The notes beneath the pieces are model-generated. The model made no database searches, had not been told where the DNA came from, and was given only the letters and a program-made list of their open reading frames with translations. From Cercis canadensis (taxonomy: Eukaryota > Streptophyta > Magnoliopsida > Fabales > Fabaceae): DNA of 64,000 bases. Both the position numbers and the translations under genes were made by a program. Positions 24,005 through 34,114 of the stretch are shown here, piece after piece. The stretch covers positions 21,859 to 85,858 of the forward strand of contig QAOA01007136.1 of NCBI GenBank assembly GCA_003255065.1, read 5' to 3'. Position 1 is the first letter of the stretch. Each line of letters starts with the position of its first letter.

Positions 24005-24297
24005 CCCTAAGGATACATTTGGTACCAAGTGAGCAATTAAGGAGAGAAATATTACTGGGTTAACAATTCAAGGTGTAAAAATTACAGGGACAAACATTTA
24101 CACTTCTGGAAATTCTTCACCCCCCCTCCGTTATTCTCCCCTAATGGAGGGTAACTTTTACCCCCCTTTTTGCGGGTAATTGTTACTACCATAAAATTTA
24201 CACTTAATTAATTTTTCAATCAAACACACTTAAAAGAAAACAACACTTACTCCTTAAACTTTTACCCCCTTTAGCCCCCTACCAAACACACCATAAG
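24005..24297. mobile_element. Putative hAT-type MITE
   Basis: About 290 bp bounded by GGATACATTTGGTACC on the left and the inverse of GGTGTGTTTGGTAG on the right, a common hAT-MITE terminal pattern. The interior has C-rich and G-rich stretches (CACCCCCCCTCC, TTTTGCGGG). The target duplication is not clean. Confidence 0.5.
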
Positions 24298-24501
24298 ATT
24301 CTTTAGTTTTCTAGCATTTAGATGACATATAAGTGGACCTTCATGAAATAGAAATCAGGTCACAACCTGCAAAACATGTGAAGCAGAAGACTATATGTGT
24401 TGTATGCTTTACAAGTAAAAATTTTAGGAATCCCAAAAGGCTGTATTCAGTTGAGAATAAAGTCAAAAGTCTACCAAGAAATTTTGTGAAAATGAGGCCT
24501 T

Positions 24502-24791
24502 TTCCAAGAACAAATCATCCCAAATGCTTAAACTGTTAGGAGAAGGACCAAGTTTGGTATTGATTTATATCTCTAACACTCCCTGATGTGAAAGCCCTTT
24601 GGGTGTGAAGCATGGGTAAAGCACATGCCCACCTTATCTTGCTGCAATTTAATCTAATTAAGAAAGCGAGGATCAAACTCCTGACCACTTGGTTAAAGAG
24701 GCTCTAATATCATGTCAAGGAACCAACTATCCCAAAAGCTTTAGCTGATAGGAGAAGGCCCCATATTGATTTTGATTTACATCTCTAACAA
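24502..24791 (-). mobile_element. TRIM (terminal-repeat retrotransposon in miniature)
   Basis: On the minus strand, a 78-bp terminal repeat (24791-24714) starts TGTTAGAGATGTAAATC and ends CCTTGACA. It is followed immediately by TGATATTAGAGCC, close to the usual plant initiator-Met-tRNA primer-binding site TGGTATCAGAGC. About 135 bp later a short purine stretch precedes a second diverged terminal repeat (24578 to about 24502). No coding capacity. Total length about 290 bp fits TRIMs, which are mobilised in trans by LTR retrotransposons. Target duplication not resolved. Confidence 0.75.
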
Positions 24792-25208
24792 AATGGAATC
24801 CTAAACTATTCAATTCCACAATTAAACAGAAATGTACAATTGTCTTAACAGGTAGTTGGATGAAGAATAAGAAATATAATTGGCCACACTTTCTCCCTTT
24901 TTTTTCTGCTTTTACTTGATGGTTGCAGGCATGGAACAAAAAGAAAGAAAATATATTAACAGCATTGTATTGTAGGGGCAGACTTTTTTGATGGTCCAGC
25001 TCATTTTAGCCTTGAATACCATACAACAGAGTCACCTTAGATACCTTCCTCTTACTTACACAGCTAAACACCAAGAAATTTCCCAGAAATGAGTTACCTT
25101 CTCTAATTGAACCAAAAGTGCATTTAACAAACCTAAGAAAAACTTGCAGTTGCAAGTGCAATACACACACACATATTGAAATAGAGAAAACGGAAAGAGA
25201 ATGCAAAC
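24792..25208. other. Region where NUP214 exon 5 would be expected; none seen
   Basis: Sequence downstream (minus strand) of the last recognised NUP214-like exon. The exon 4 donor at 25208 is good, but I find no continuation of the beta-propeller here or as far as 22.4 kb. Confidence 0.45.
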
Positions 25209-27105
25209 CTTTTATACTACAGCTGGCACCAGAATCACCAACCCAGGATCCGAAGGATAGTGAGATTGAAACACATTCTTCAAACTTAGCCGATAAAATG
25301 CTTAGAACATTATTTCTTGCCACAGCAACAAATCTCCCTTTCACACCCCATTCAACTTCAAAAATAAAAGAATATGAATTTAAACATACAATAGACAATG
25401 CTATAATAAGAAAAATACTATGAAACCAAACAGATGATCCCATAAGGTTCAAGTACACCCAAGGTTACTTAATGCAGATTGTACTTACGTGAATGAATGC
25501 ATTTATTGGTAACCTTCCCTATTCCAAAATGGGTTTTTTTTTGGGGGGGAGGGGGGAAGGGTACAGCACAAGCAGCACTGATGGTTTCCCTCCCAATCAA
25601 GACAACCAAAAGAAGAGGAAGTAGTAATAATAATAATGATGATGATGATGATGATGATGTTAATAGTAATAACAATAAAATATATGATATTGTAAATTGA
25701 AATATGACCTCCCATCCTAATGTTGTATATCAAAATGTGAACTTTTATAAGAATGGGCCAATAAACTGTCAACTGGCAAATTCAACCCTTAACATCAATT
25801 ATAATAACTACTGATAATGGGACATGGGCAGAATCATGTTGTAAGAGTCAAAATAGAGAAAAACAAAGCATACCAGCATCAACACTGTCCATCACATCTT
25901 TAAGGGGCAAACCAACCTCTCCATAATATAGCTTCCCAGTATTTGAAAGAACAACAAAAGAATTTTCTGGTTTTGTTATCCATCGCATGTCCTTGACAAA
26001 GCTCAAGCCATTGAGTGAACAGGAAAAGGTTTGCTTTACTTCCTGAATAGTGATAATACAACCAAAAGAAGCATATAAAAATTCATTTGATATAATGTAT
26101 ATGAAGCATATCAGCCATACAAAGACATACAACTTCTGGGCATAAATATAGAGCTAATCTTGTACATTATTACTTCAGGGAAATTCTTCACCCCCACATT
26201 TTTCTCACTTCAAGCAAGGGTGGAGCAGTAAATGCTAGATAGTGTAATACTTGCAAAGCAAACAGGACACCATAAGGCAGTTAAGGAAAGATGACAAAAC
26301 CACCTTCAAGACCAATAGTATTTGGGGTACAAGCACAAATAACATCGATAGATACTTTTGCAAAGCATATAGTAAACATTGTAATCCTAGATAAGGAAGT
26401 GAGGCATAACCAAACCATGAGAGGGAAACATACAATTATATCAACATTTAGCAAAAGGATAAGAAAGGAAACCACGCAGAAAGCGAAAAAGAATGGGGAA
26501 CATGTTTATTGATCTGAAATAGTGCATGAAGAAATTTGTAACTGTTACATGCAAGAGTAGGAGGAACTTATACTGGGAAAGCGTACCTTATTCAGAAGGT
26601 TATCAACAGAGAAAAACTGTATATCACCAGAAACAGAAGCTGCCAGAGTTAAGTTGTCCGTGGAAAGAGCCAATATGTGAACTTTTCCAACAGGAACGTC
26701 AACAAGACTCAGCTCCTGTATGGGAGAACCAGTACGCTTCTCCTTGAACTCTTTTGCGCAATCAATAACATTCTTGGTCCTCACAACAAAGAAACCTAAG
26801 CAACCAAGTTATGTAAATGACAGGGTGGGCATGAGCCATGAATACTATATTAAGTGCGCCACAGTCAGAGATGATGTAAAGCATAAAAAAGAACCTGAGG
26901 AATGAGCAGCAAAAATGAGGCGAAAGCGGTCGGAGACAGCTAGCGGCTGAGAAGGAAGGCTTTCAAGATCAAAATTAGAGTCATGGGACTTCAAAGGAAC
27001 TGCCTCTCCTATCTTCGCAAAGAAGTAATCGGTGGTACCGACGAGCTCTCCTTCGACCTCATTTTTTAGTTCGATCTTGATCGGACCATTCGATGGATTA
27101 GCCAT
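25209..27105 (-). pseudogene. NUP214: NUP214-like nucleoporin, first four exons only
   Basis: Minus-strand exons 27105-26895, 26795-26587, 26042-25874 and 25355-25209 join in phase through GT-AG introns and encode about 245 residues. They match the N-terminal beta-propeller of plant NUP214/LNO1: FAKIGEAVPLKS, SLPSQPLAVSDRF, QELSLVDVPVGKVHILALST, DMRWITKPENSFVVLS, PLKDVMDSVDA, EWGVKGRFVAVA. NUP214 sits on the cytoplasmic face of the nuclear pore and helps mRNA export; the full protein is well over 1,000 residues with a long FG-repeat tail. None of the remaining propeller or the FG region follows. No stop or frameshift occurs in the four exons, so this is either a recently truncated duplicate or a gene interrupted by rearrangement or assembly error. 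Classed as pseudogene for incompleteness. Confidence 0.85.
25636..25660. repeat. (GAT)n microsatellite in NUP214-like intron 3
   Basis: About eight GAT triplets, preceded by ATAATAATAATAAT-type repeats. Confidence 0.9.
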
Positions 27106-27349
27106 ATTTCATATGATAAACTCCAATACTACTAAGGCCTTAAACCCTAAACCTCCACGTATCCAAATGCTTTGGCTGGCGCAGTCCAACGGGAGAGAAA
27201 AATATGGTTTGGGGCGGGAATTCTAAACCTATACTGCCAACACTCGCTGCAAAATTTCCATTTCTGCTGGCGAAGATAGCTGGCTCCTAGCCTCCTACAA
27301 GCCAAGCATAGAGTGGAACCGGGTTTGCTTGGTAGAAACTAGGGAAGTA

Positions 27350-27890
27350 TTTTTTTTTCGTTTCTAGGATGGTGTTTACTGCGAGAATGATTTTTGAGAA
27401 TATTATAAATATTTTTAGTTCGCTCTAAATATTTATGAGAATGTTAAATATGGTCTTTTAAGAATTTTTTAACCCACTTTTGATTTTAATATAACTTTAG
27501 TAAGAATCTTAACATTTTTTTTAAAATACTCTTATTTATTTTAAGTTAAAATAAAATACAATTATTTTTTATAATTAATGAATATTTAATTAAAATAATT
27601 CTTTATTTAAAAATAAGAATAAATAACCGATAGTACTAGAAACTAATAAAAATAAAATATAAAATAAGATATAAACAAAAAAAAAATTAGCATTATTATG
27701 ATTATACCATTAATGAATGATATATTTGACTTTTTATGTCCAAAAATTTTTTCCATAACATAGGAATCCAAGATTCTCACTACTTTTATGGGAAAGTTTT
27801 GGAGAGAAACTTGCCCTAAAATCATTCCCAAGAATTTTACTTTCTTGTAAATATTTTTTTGAAATATTGTACCAAACATGAGAATATTAG
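27350..27890. other. AT-rich insert, possible MITE
   Basis: Very AT-rich. Left text 'ggtgtttactgcgagaatga' and the inverse of the right text 'tgtaccaaacatgagaat' are weakly alike, suggesting a worn MITE, but this is not firm. Confidence 0.25.
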
Positions 27891-28794
27891 GGCGTGTTTG
27901 CTTTAGAAACTATTTTCATATTTTCATTTTTCAGTTTTTATTTCTTGAAATACATTTATATTTTCTTATTTTTCAGTTTTAAAAAAATATGTTTGGTTTG
28001 TAAAATTAAAAATTGTTTTCTATTTCTATTTTCAACCGTTATCTCCTCATCTTGCACCAACCTAAATCTAAACTCAATTCTAGCCAACCTTTTTCAATTT
28101 CTCCTTCATCTTTCACCAAGGGAGCAAGGCAAGAAATTGGCACAACAAGTGTGCTAGATCGTCTTCTAGTTAGTTCATCTCCCTCTAGTGATACCGACAT
28201 TCCGTGCCCAAAATGTGGTGACTAGTCAAGGCTTGATGGTGGTGTCATGTCTTTATGCTTGGATTGCTTCCTTTTTGGAGGTGAACTGTACATCTTTTAG
28301 TATGGTGTCTCACCTGCATTTTTTCTTGCCAAAGCTCGAAGGAGGCACTTGTAACCTTGCTTTATCTGACCCACCTAAAGATGTTCTTCACCGTGCTTTG
28401 TTTCTTCTTGAAAAATGATTTGGTGGCTATAATGTTTTGAACAACAACTGTGAAGACTTTGCAATTTACTGCAAAACATATACGCTTGTATTCACAAGCA
28501 TCATTTGGTTTGAAAAACAAAGAGGGAGGCGAATGGGATTGAACTTAAGGGAGTTGAAAGCAGAGCCACCAAAGCGGTGACTGGCAATGAGATGAAGAAA
28601 AATTTAAAAAAAAAATATTATAGCACCAGTCACAGCTGAAAACATTGAAAACGTCTTTTTGATGTTTTTCATTTCACAGTGTATTTTAAGAAATGTTTTC
28701 AATGAAAACATTTCTTATTTATTGAACCAAACACGTTTTCAGACTTAATTTATGTTTTTACTGAAAATGAAAACAAAAAATAGCTAAAGCAAAC
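27891..28794. mobile_element. hAT-like non-autonomous element carrying an NC/LRAT-domain fragment
   Basis: Subterminal inverted repeats: the left side reads GTGTTTGCTTTAGAAACTAT and later ATATGTTTGGTTTGTAAAAT; the reverse complement of the right side reads GGTTTGCTTTAGCTATTTTT and later ACGTGTTTGGTTCAATAAAT. The middle (about 28150-28520) is host-gene sequence (separate entry). No transposase. A clean 8-bp target duplication was not found, so the superfamily call depends on the terminal style. Confidence 0.6.
28195..28520 (+). pseudogene. Captured fragment of a plant NC/LRAT-domain protein
   Basis: In shifting frames the segment reads IPCPKCGD, SRLDGG, CLDCF, GGELYIF, YGVSPAFFLAKA, then EGGTCNLALSDPPKDVLHRA, then FGGYNVLNNNCEDFAIYCKT. 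This order matches the plant NC-domain (LRAT-like papain-fold) protein family, including the conserved NCEDFA cysteine motif. At least two frameshifts and a stop interrupt it. It lies between the inverted repeats of the hAT-like element, so it was probably acquired by transduplication. Confidence 0.75.
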
Positions 28795-28940
28795 CGAGTT
28801 GAAACCAAGTCGAAACCCAGAGAATCAGTTTAAATCGGTTCAAAATTTGCTAAAACCAATCGGTTCGGTTTAGTTCGATTTTTGGTTCTAAAAAATTTTA
28901 AATCAAAGAAAACCAAACCAAACCGACTTTAGTTTACATA
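28795..28940. repeat. CGGTTCGGTTT-rich fragment
   Basis: Contains AATCGGTTCGGTTTAGTTCG and AACCAAACCAAACCGAC, the same subterminal motif found in the hAT-like element at 32507. Probably a fragment of that family. Confidence 0.45.
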
Positions 28941-29139
28941 TATTTTTTATGAGAATATTTAACATGCTTAATTGTGGTAGCTTATTGGTCTTTTATTTCT
29001 TTACTAATCCTAATAAAGTAGGTTTGAAACTAGCCATGCACATTTCTCTTTCTTGTTTGTTTTTTTCTGCAATTCCCATTTCCCTCTAGAATCCTAGCAC
29101 CACCAACTTCTGCAAAACCTATAACACTATCTCACTGGT

Positions 29140-29525
29140 TCCAATTATGATTCTGATCTCATCTTCACATTCCACAACACCACCTCATTTAACTTCACCG
29201 TCACTCGCCAATCCTCCGACAATGTCCTCTTCGACACTTCACCGAACCCTTCAGATTTAGGTACATTCTTCCTCGCTTCTCAAACACAAGGCCTCCTTGT
29301 ACGACCTTGGGGAGCACCCTAAGAGCTCCTTCAAGCTCCAACCAAATCAAACCCTTACCCTTGTGGAATGCTGATATCGTAAGCGCGACTCCTGATGTAA
29401 ACCTTTATGGGTCCCTCCCATCTTACATAGATGTTTGATCTCCCTCTACTGATGGAAGAGTGAATGCTAGAACCACCCATGGGATTGTGCTGCTCAATAG
29501 TAATGGAATGGATGAATCATTCCCT
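29140..29525 (+). pseudogene. GH31 alpha-glucosidase/alpha-xylosidase fragment
   Basis: Successive frames give [70 protein letters not shown] and THGIVLLNSNGMDE. This is the N-terminal region of plant GH31 enzymes, ahead of the catalytic barrel; functional family members hydrolyse alpha-glucosides or xyloglucan side chains in the wall. An extra base near 29360 (in the segment ending 'cttgtggaatgctg') and stop codons disrupt it. No introns and no remainder of the gene are present. Its flanks are TE debris, so capture by an element is likely but unproven. Confidence 0.75.
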
Positions 29526-30480
29526 TTAATAATACCTTTTGAACAAATATTTCCCTTAATATGATAGTATTGAAACTATTTCCTTAAAATTGGTAGTTTA
29601 ATTTTTTATTAATTTTTTAGAGAGAGAGAGACCAAAGTGGTCCCTTATAGCAAAATTAATTGCTAATAAGATGTACCCAATTTTTGTTTGCTACTGAACC
29701 TTTTTTTTTTTTTTTACAAAAACAAAATCTAAACACAAGACTTTGATACCAATTTTAAACATACATACACTAATTTAATTTTTAAACATACACTATTTTT
29801 AACAAAGACAGAAAAATAAATTTTATAGAGATCGAAATCTTTTCAATTTCGATTTATAACAAGCTTAGAAAACATTCTTTAAATCATACCTGTGGGTAGT
29901 TCGTCTACTTTTTTCAACTATAGCACTTATCTCCTACCTCAACTTGCAGTCACCTTAACATTGCTACTTATTCTTTTACTACTAATTCTTCACAATATCA
30001 AAGATAAAACAGGATGAAAGAAGGTTCGCATAACCCTGTTCTTACTGGGTTTGAGGACTTTTTTGAGATAATGGCTATGAATTAAATTGTAAGAAGGCAA
30101 CCAAAGATACAAAGGAACGTTTCTCTTTTATTGATGATAGCTTTAGTAAACTTAGACTCTACTCACTTCGGACTAAATGAAGTTTTTAGAACATCACTTC
30201 ACTCAACACACTTAGCTTTTTTTTTTTCTTACACCTTACTCGATTCTACCTTACAAGACGCAATCCATTTCCCTTTTATAGGCAAAAGAGCGGGCTTCAA
30301 ACTTCAGATTCTACTATTCACAAATAAAAGATAAGGTTCAAGTACTTTGCATGAGTGCTCAAGTATTGTACAAGAGTCACATGATTCAATTGTTCCTTCA
30401 CCTAATTCTACTATCTTACAAAGGTTTTGTCACAGAGAAATTGATTCAAAGGTGGCAGCTGATTTTGACAATTCATCATT
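29526..30480. other. Unassigned repeat-like sequence
   Basis: AT-rich with A/T homopolymers (T-run near 29699-29715). The part at 30000-30340 resembles LTR or leader sequence of a retroelement. No gene recognised. Confidence 0.3.
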
Positions 30481-30489
30481 CCATCTGAT

Positions 30490-31560
30490 TCACAATGTTG
30501 TCCCATGCATCTGCATCAAATACGTGCTCATTCCATCTATGCTCAGTGTATCTTCATTATCATGCATGTTTCCAGGTGTTTCTTCATTATCATGCATGTT
30601 GCCATCTGTTTCATAATCCATGAAAGTGCTACCATGTGTCACCTCAGTCCATGCTCCAAATAAGTCTTTCAAGGCTTCGTGGCATTCTTTAGTCATTTCT
30701 ATTGTTAAGTTGGCTATTCTTTTCTGATATATCTAGCTTTTTTTTTTTATATAATTATTTATCCAAAATTCTCTTCTCATTTTTCTTTGAAAAATAATTC
30801 TTTTTGTTGATGAGAAAGTATTCCAGTCTTTTTGCAAGAGAGCAAAATAGTGATTTACCAGTGCACGAGCTTTTAATAATGCGATAATTTTTCCATTAAG
30901 GTCTTTTACCTTTTTTCGACAAAATAGACTTGAAGGCTCCTTATTCCTTTGTAGTCTTACAATGTGAGAGCTTGGAAAGAACTAAGTTTCTTCTCCTTAT
31001 TCTAGAGGGACACTGAAGATTATCATAGTGAACTTTTACCAATAGCAATATTGTCTCTCCCATTTCAAAGCATCATAATTTGAGGAAAGAATTTGAATAA
31101 TTTGACGATTTCAAAACCAGTGAAAGAAATTTTTCTGAGTAGCCCTTGTTCAAACAACCAGACGGCTTGATATGGAAGACAATCCCCATTTATTATCCAC
31201 CAATTATTTCCATCTTCAAATAAATGATACATTCTAAGTTGATATTGACTTGGATATGTATTCAGGACTTCATAAGCTTGGAGCCATTCTTGCATAGGCG
31301 CTTTGTAGTTAAAATCTTTTCTTGAATGTCATGTGGCATGAATTTCTGCATGTTTTTAAGAAACAACTTCCCGTTGATGTGAGAGCCATACCTTGTCGGG
31401 GGTTAATAAAAGCATATAATAATCAATAACATAAGAAACATTTGCTTTATCTCTAAAAATAATTTTTTCTGATAAGTTTTCAATTTGAGCTTTTGCAGTG
31501 GAAACCATCCGCAAATCTACATGTTCCGCCAAGTGGTTTATGCTCAACTAATTTTATCCT
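30490..31560 (-). pseudogene. Unassigned retroelement-like ORF fragments
   Basis: Minus-strand fragments at 31547-31356, 31295-31065 and 30696-30490 appear to be pieces of one protein broken by stops and frameshifts. Visible features: an aromatic-rich segment (DGNNWWIINGDCLPYQAVWL) followed by hydrophobic text, and an acidic tail with a short internal duplication (NMHDNEETPG / NMHDNEDTLS). I do not recognise the family. Position beside Athila-like gag suggests a retroelement, but another mobile or integrated sequence is possible. No function is proposed. Confidence 0.4.
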
Positions 31561-31609
31561 TAAGACTAGTGATTCATCATCCATATTTGCTTCAAGTTCT
31601 TTGGATAAA

Positions 31610-32498
31610 ATCAAGTTCTCTAAGACTAATGTCCTAGGATCCGTACACTTAGATGACATGTTAGGTTGAATCATGACTGACACGTTTCTTCCCATGCTCA
31701 CTTTCTCATTACCTTTCAGCCTCCTCTTGTGGGTGCACAAATCCTTCAAAAATTTTGCATACTTAGGAATCTGTTTAATTGCTTACAGGAGGGGGATATT
31801 GACTTTCACCTTCCTGAAAGTGTCTATGATCTTTTTGTCCAACTCATGCTCACCAATTTTTTTGGACTGTGTAACTCTATTGAGAAATGGAAGAGGAATG
31901 ATGGGGATAGAGTTCTCTATCTGGTTCTAAAGGGAGGGAGGTTGTTGTTTTGGGACAGGTTTCTAGGCTACAGGATTAGGATTATTTTCTTGGACAAAAT
32001 CTGTGACTATGGAGGACTGGCTAAGTTCTGGAATACTCACTTCCTTGCCACTACGCAGGGTTATGACACTCACATTGCCTATCGGATTGGTGACTGTCTA
32101 AGAGGGTAAAATTTCGGAACCTTGAGACTTCAATCCATTGCTGGTGGTTGCAAGTTGGCCGATATGAGTCTCTAAGCTCTAAATGTTAGTCTCAGTCATC
32201 TATTGGAACTATATGTTGTTGGTTGCCAATTACTTCACTAAATCTTCCAAGCTCGGTTCTGGCTTGTTAACTTGCTGCATAGGTTGTTTCATCAGTGGCT
32301 GGAACTGTTGGTTGTTTGAGCTTACATTATATCTAGGCTATTGTGGCTGGAAGGTTTGTTCCTGCTAGTAAGTCTGGCCATAATTGTCACCATATCTCAG
32401 GTTAGGGTTATCTCTCCAGCCAAGGTTGTATATAGGAGAATGTGGGTCATATCTGGGCTGCTGGTAAGGTCTACCAGGGAAGACACCAGTGATGAGTT
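31610..32498 (-). pseudogene. Athila-like Ty3/gypsy gag C-terminus and pre-protease region
   Basis: Minus-strand text in order: YDPHSPIYNLGWRDNPN (glutamine-rich gag tail follows), SLETHIGQLATTS, VITLRSGKEV, PLPFLNRVTQSKK, AIKQIPKYAKFLKDLCTHKR and LKGNEKVSMGRNVSVMI. These are hallmark blocks of Athila/Tat gag-protease polyproteins. Several TAA/TAG codons interrupt it. The upstream half of gag is missing; the hAT-like element at 32507-34114 lies at the junction and LTR sequence resumes beyond it. Confidence 0.8.
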
Positions 32499-33329
32499 GT
32501 CGATGCTAGGGGTGTAATCGGTCCGGTTCGGTTCGATTTCCATCCTAAACCGAAACCAAACCGGCTAAAGAATTTCGGTTCGGTTCGGTTTGGCCAGTTT
32601 AGTTGGTTTTTGCCTCTATTTGTCTTTTACAAGCCTAAAAAAAATACTCAAAACACAAGAAACCACATTTAAAAAAAAAAAAAAAACATTTTAGTTCCTT
32701 TGTCAAAATACCAAAAACATGAAACTACAGACTATTAGCCTAAACAAAAGAAGAGATTACTGAAATTGCAAATAACTACTAAATGGAGAAAATATATTTT
32801 TATGAAACTGAAAAAGATAAGGAGGACCAAATATAGAAAGAAGCAATATTTCAACAACTGGATGATCAAAGGACCATAAAATATGTAGCCAAGTGAATTT
32901 GTAGATCCATTATCTACCACGTCCAAAATCTTCAAAATCCCAAATACATTAAAAGGAAGAAGAGAAAGAAAACAAGGGGATAAGAATCATGGTTCTTGCT
33001 CTTTTTTGTTTCTGAAACTAAATCCCAATGCAAAACACTTGTAAAACCAGAATTGAGATAAGTTGTGGTATGAAATTCTCAATGGCATCAAATGTTGACC
33101 TCCCATTTAATTTTGCACTTATTTTTACAGAAAATTCCCAGCATAATCCAGTCATGAAAATGCCGCATATATTTTCACCCAAATTTTTGAATGAAAAAAA
33201 AAAGGTTGCAATTGCTTAATCCACCGAAAAGACCCAATTCAAAAAGAGCTTCAAATTGATCCATTTTCGAGCTTCAACTTTTCAAATCGAACCATAAACG
33301 CAATAAAAGTATCATATTGGGAGGGAAGA

Positions 33330-33560
33330 GCTGACCTTTCCACCGATATAGATCTTCTCCATGTCGACGAAAATGGAATAATTTGATTCTGCCATGGTCG
33401 TAGCTCTGTGTGTCTAGAAGCCCCCAAATCCAAACGCTTCTCCTCCCTCCAAAATTCCAAATCTTTATCTCTCCTTCCCCCTATTTCTCTTTCTCTCTGT
33501 GCTAGGTTCAAGAAATATAAGCCTTGCCTTCAATGGCTTATATACGAAGCAATTTTCTCT
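33330..33560 (-). pseudogene. Captured 5' leader and first exon of an unidentified gene
   Basis: On the minus strand a purine-rich leader (about 33560-33400) leads to ATG at 33395 opening MAESNYSIFVDMEKIYIGGK, then AAG|GTCAGC, a plausible exon-intron junction. This looks like the 5' UTR and first coding exon of a gene, lying inside the hAT-like element. I do not recognise the protein. Confidence 0.4.
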
Positions 33561-33632
33561 CTCCTTTGGATCCTTGTCGCTATTCTCTCTTAAACTGAAC
33601 AAAATTAACTTGCGGTTAACCACCACCGATGC

Positions 33633-33725
33633 TTCCCAGTTGTATTTGAGAGGTCCATCTTTCTCCACCAGACCATACCAAGCATCTACCATTACTCCTA
33701 CACTCTTGAGTGCCATCAATAACTG
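33633..33725 (-). pseudogene. Captured beta-amylase (GH14) fragment
   Basis: The minus strand encodes [20 protein letters not shown] followed by [10 protein letters not shown], matching the most conserved block of plant beta-amylases (GVEGVMVDAWWGLVE-type text). Relative to the family two residues are missing before VMVDAW, and one W is Y. Flanking translation is unrelated, so roughly 30 codons of one exon are preserved. Beta-amylase releases maltose from starch; this fragment cannot encode an enzyme. Confidence 0.85.
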
Positions 33726-34114
33726 TAACCCAACAGAGCCCAAGACATTGACGGAGAACCAAGAGACAGCGGCGACCAGCAACGGCGAGACAGTAGAGCA
33801 CGAGACGAAGATAGATTGAAGTGAGAGGCTTAGGGATTTCTAGGGATTTCGAGGGAGAATGGCAAAGACCATGTAAAGAGAAGAGGAATTGAAGTTCAAA
33901 AAACCAGTAAAACAATGTAGTTTTGCTATACTCGGTTCGGTTCAGTTTATTACCGGTTTTTCTTCATTGAAACTGAAAATCGAACCGGTCCTCTCGGTCT
34001 TTTTAAAAATCAAACTGAAAATCGAACCAACTCTCTCATTTTGACTCGGTTTGCTCCTGGTCCGGTTCGGTTCGGTCGGTTTGACCGATTTTTAGGTTTT
34101 GCCTTACACCCCTA

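Larger units (their letters stand above)
32507..34114. mobile_element. hAT-like non-autonomous element carrying a beta-amylase fragment
   Basis: 1,608 bp with matching ends: left TAGGGGTGTAA, right TTACACCCCTA. Subterminal regions are dense in CGGTTCGGTT and its inverse, typical of a widespread plant hAT group. Flanking 8-mers GTCGATGC (32499-32506) and GTCGAGAC (34115-34122) agree at 6 of 8 positions, consistent with an aged 8-bp target duplication. The interior is not transposase; it holds pieces of at least two genes (separate entries). The element sits inside Athila-like sequence, so it is younger than that insertion. Confidence 0.82.

Noticed and set aside
25118-25772. Open frames on both strands between 25118 and 25772
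   Set aside because: They arise from the antisense of NUP214-like exon 4 and from G-runs and GAT/AAT microsatellites.
27350-27890. Definite MITE
   Set aside because: Inverted ends are too weak and no target duplication was found; left as a low-confidence note.
33499-33819. Plus-strand 106-residue frame in the hAT-like element
   Set aside because: It is the antisense of the beta-amylase fragment and does not resemble a protein.
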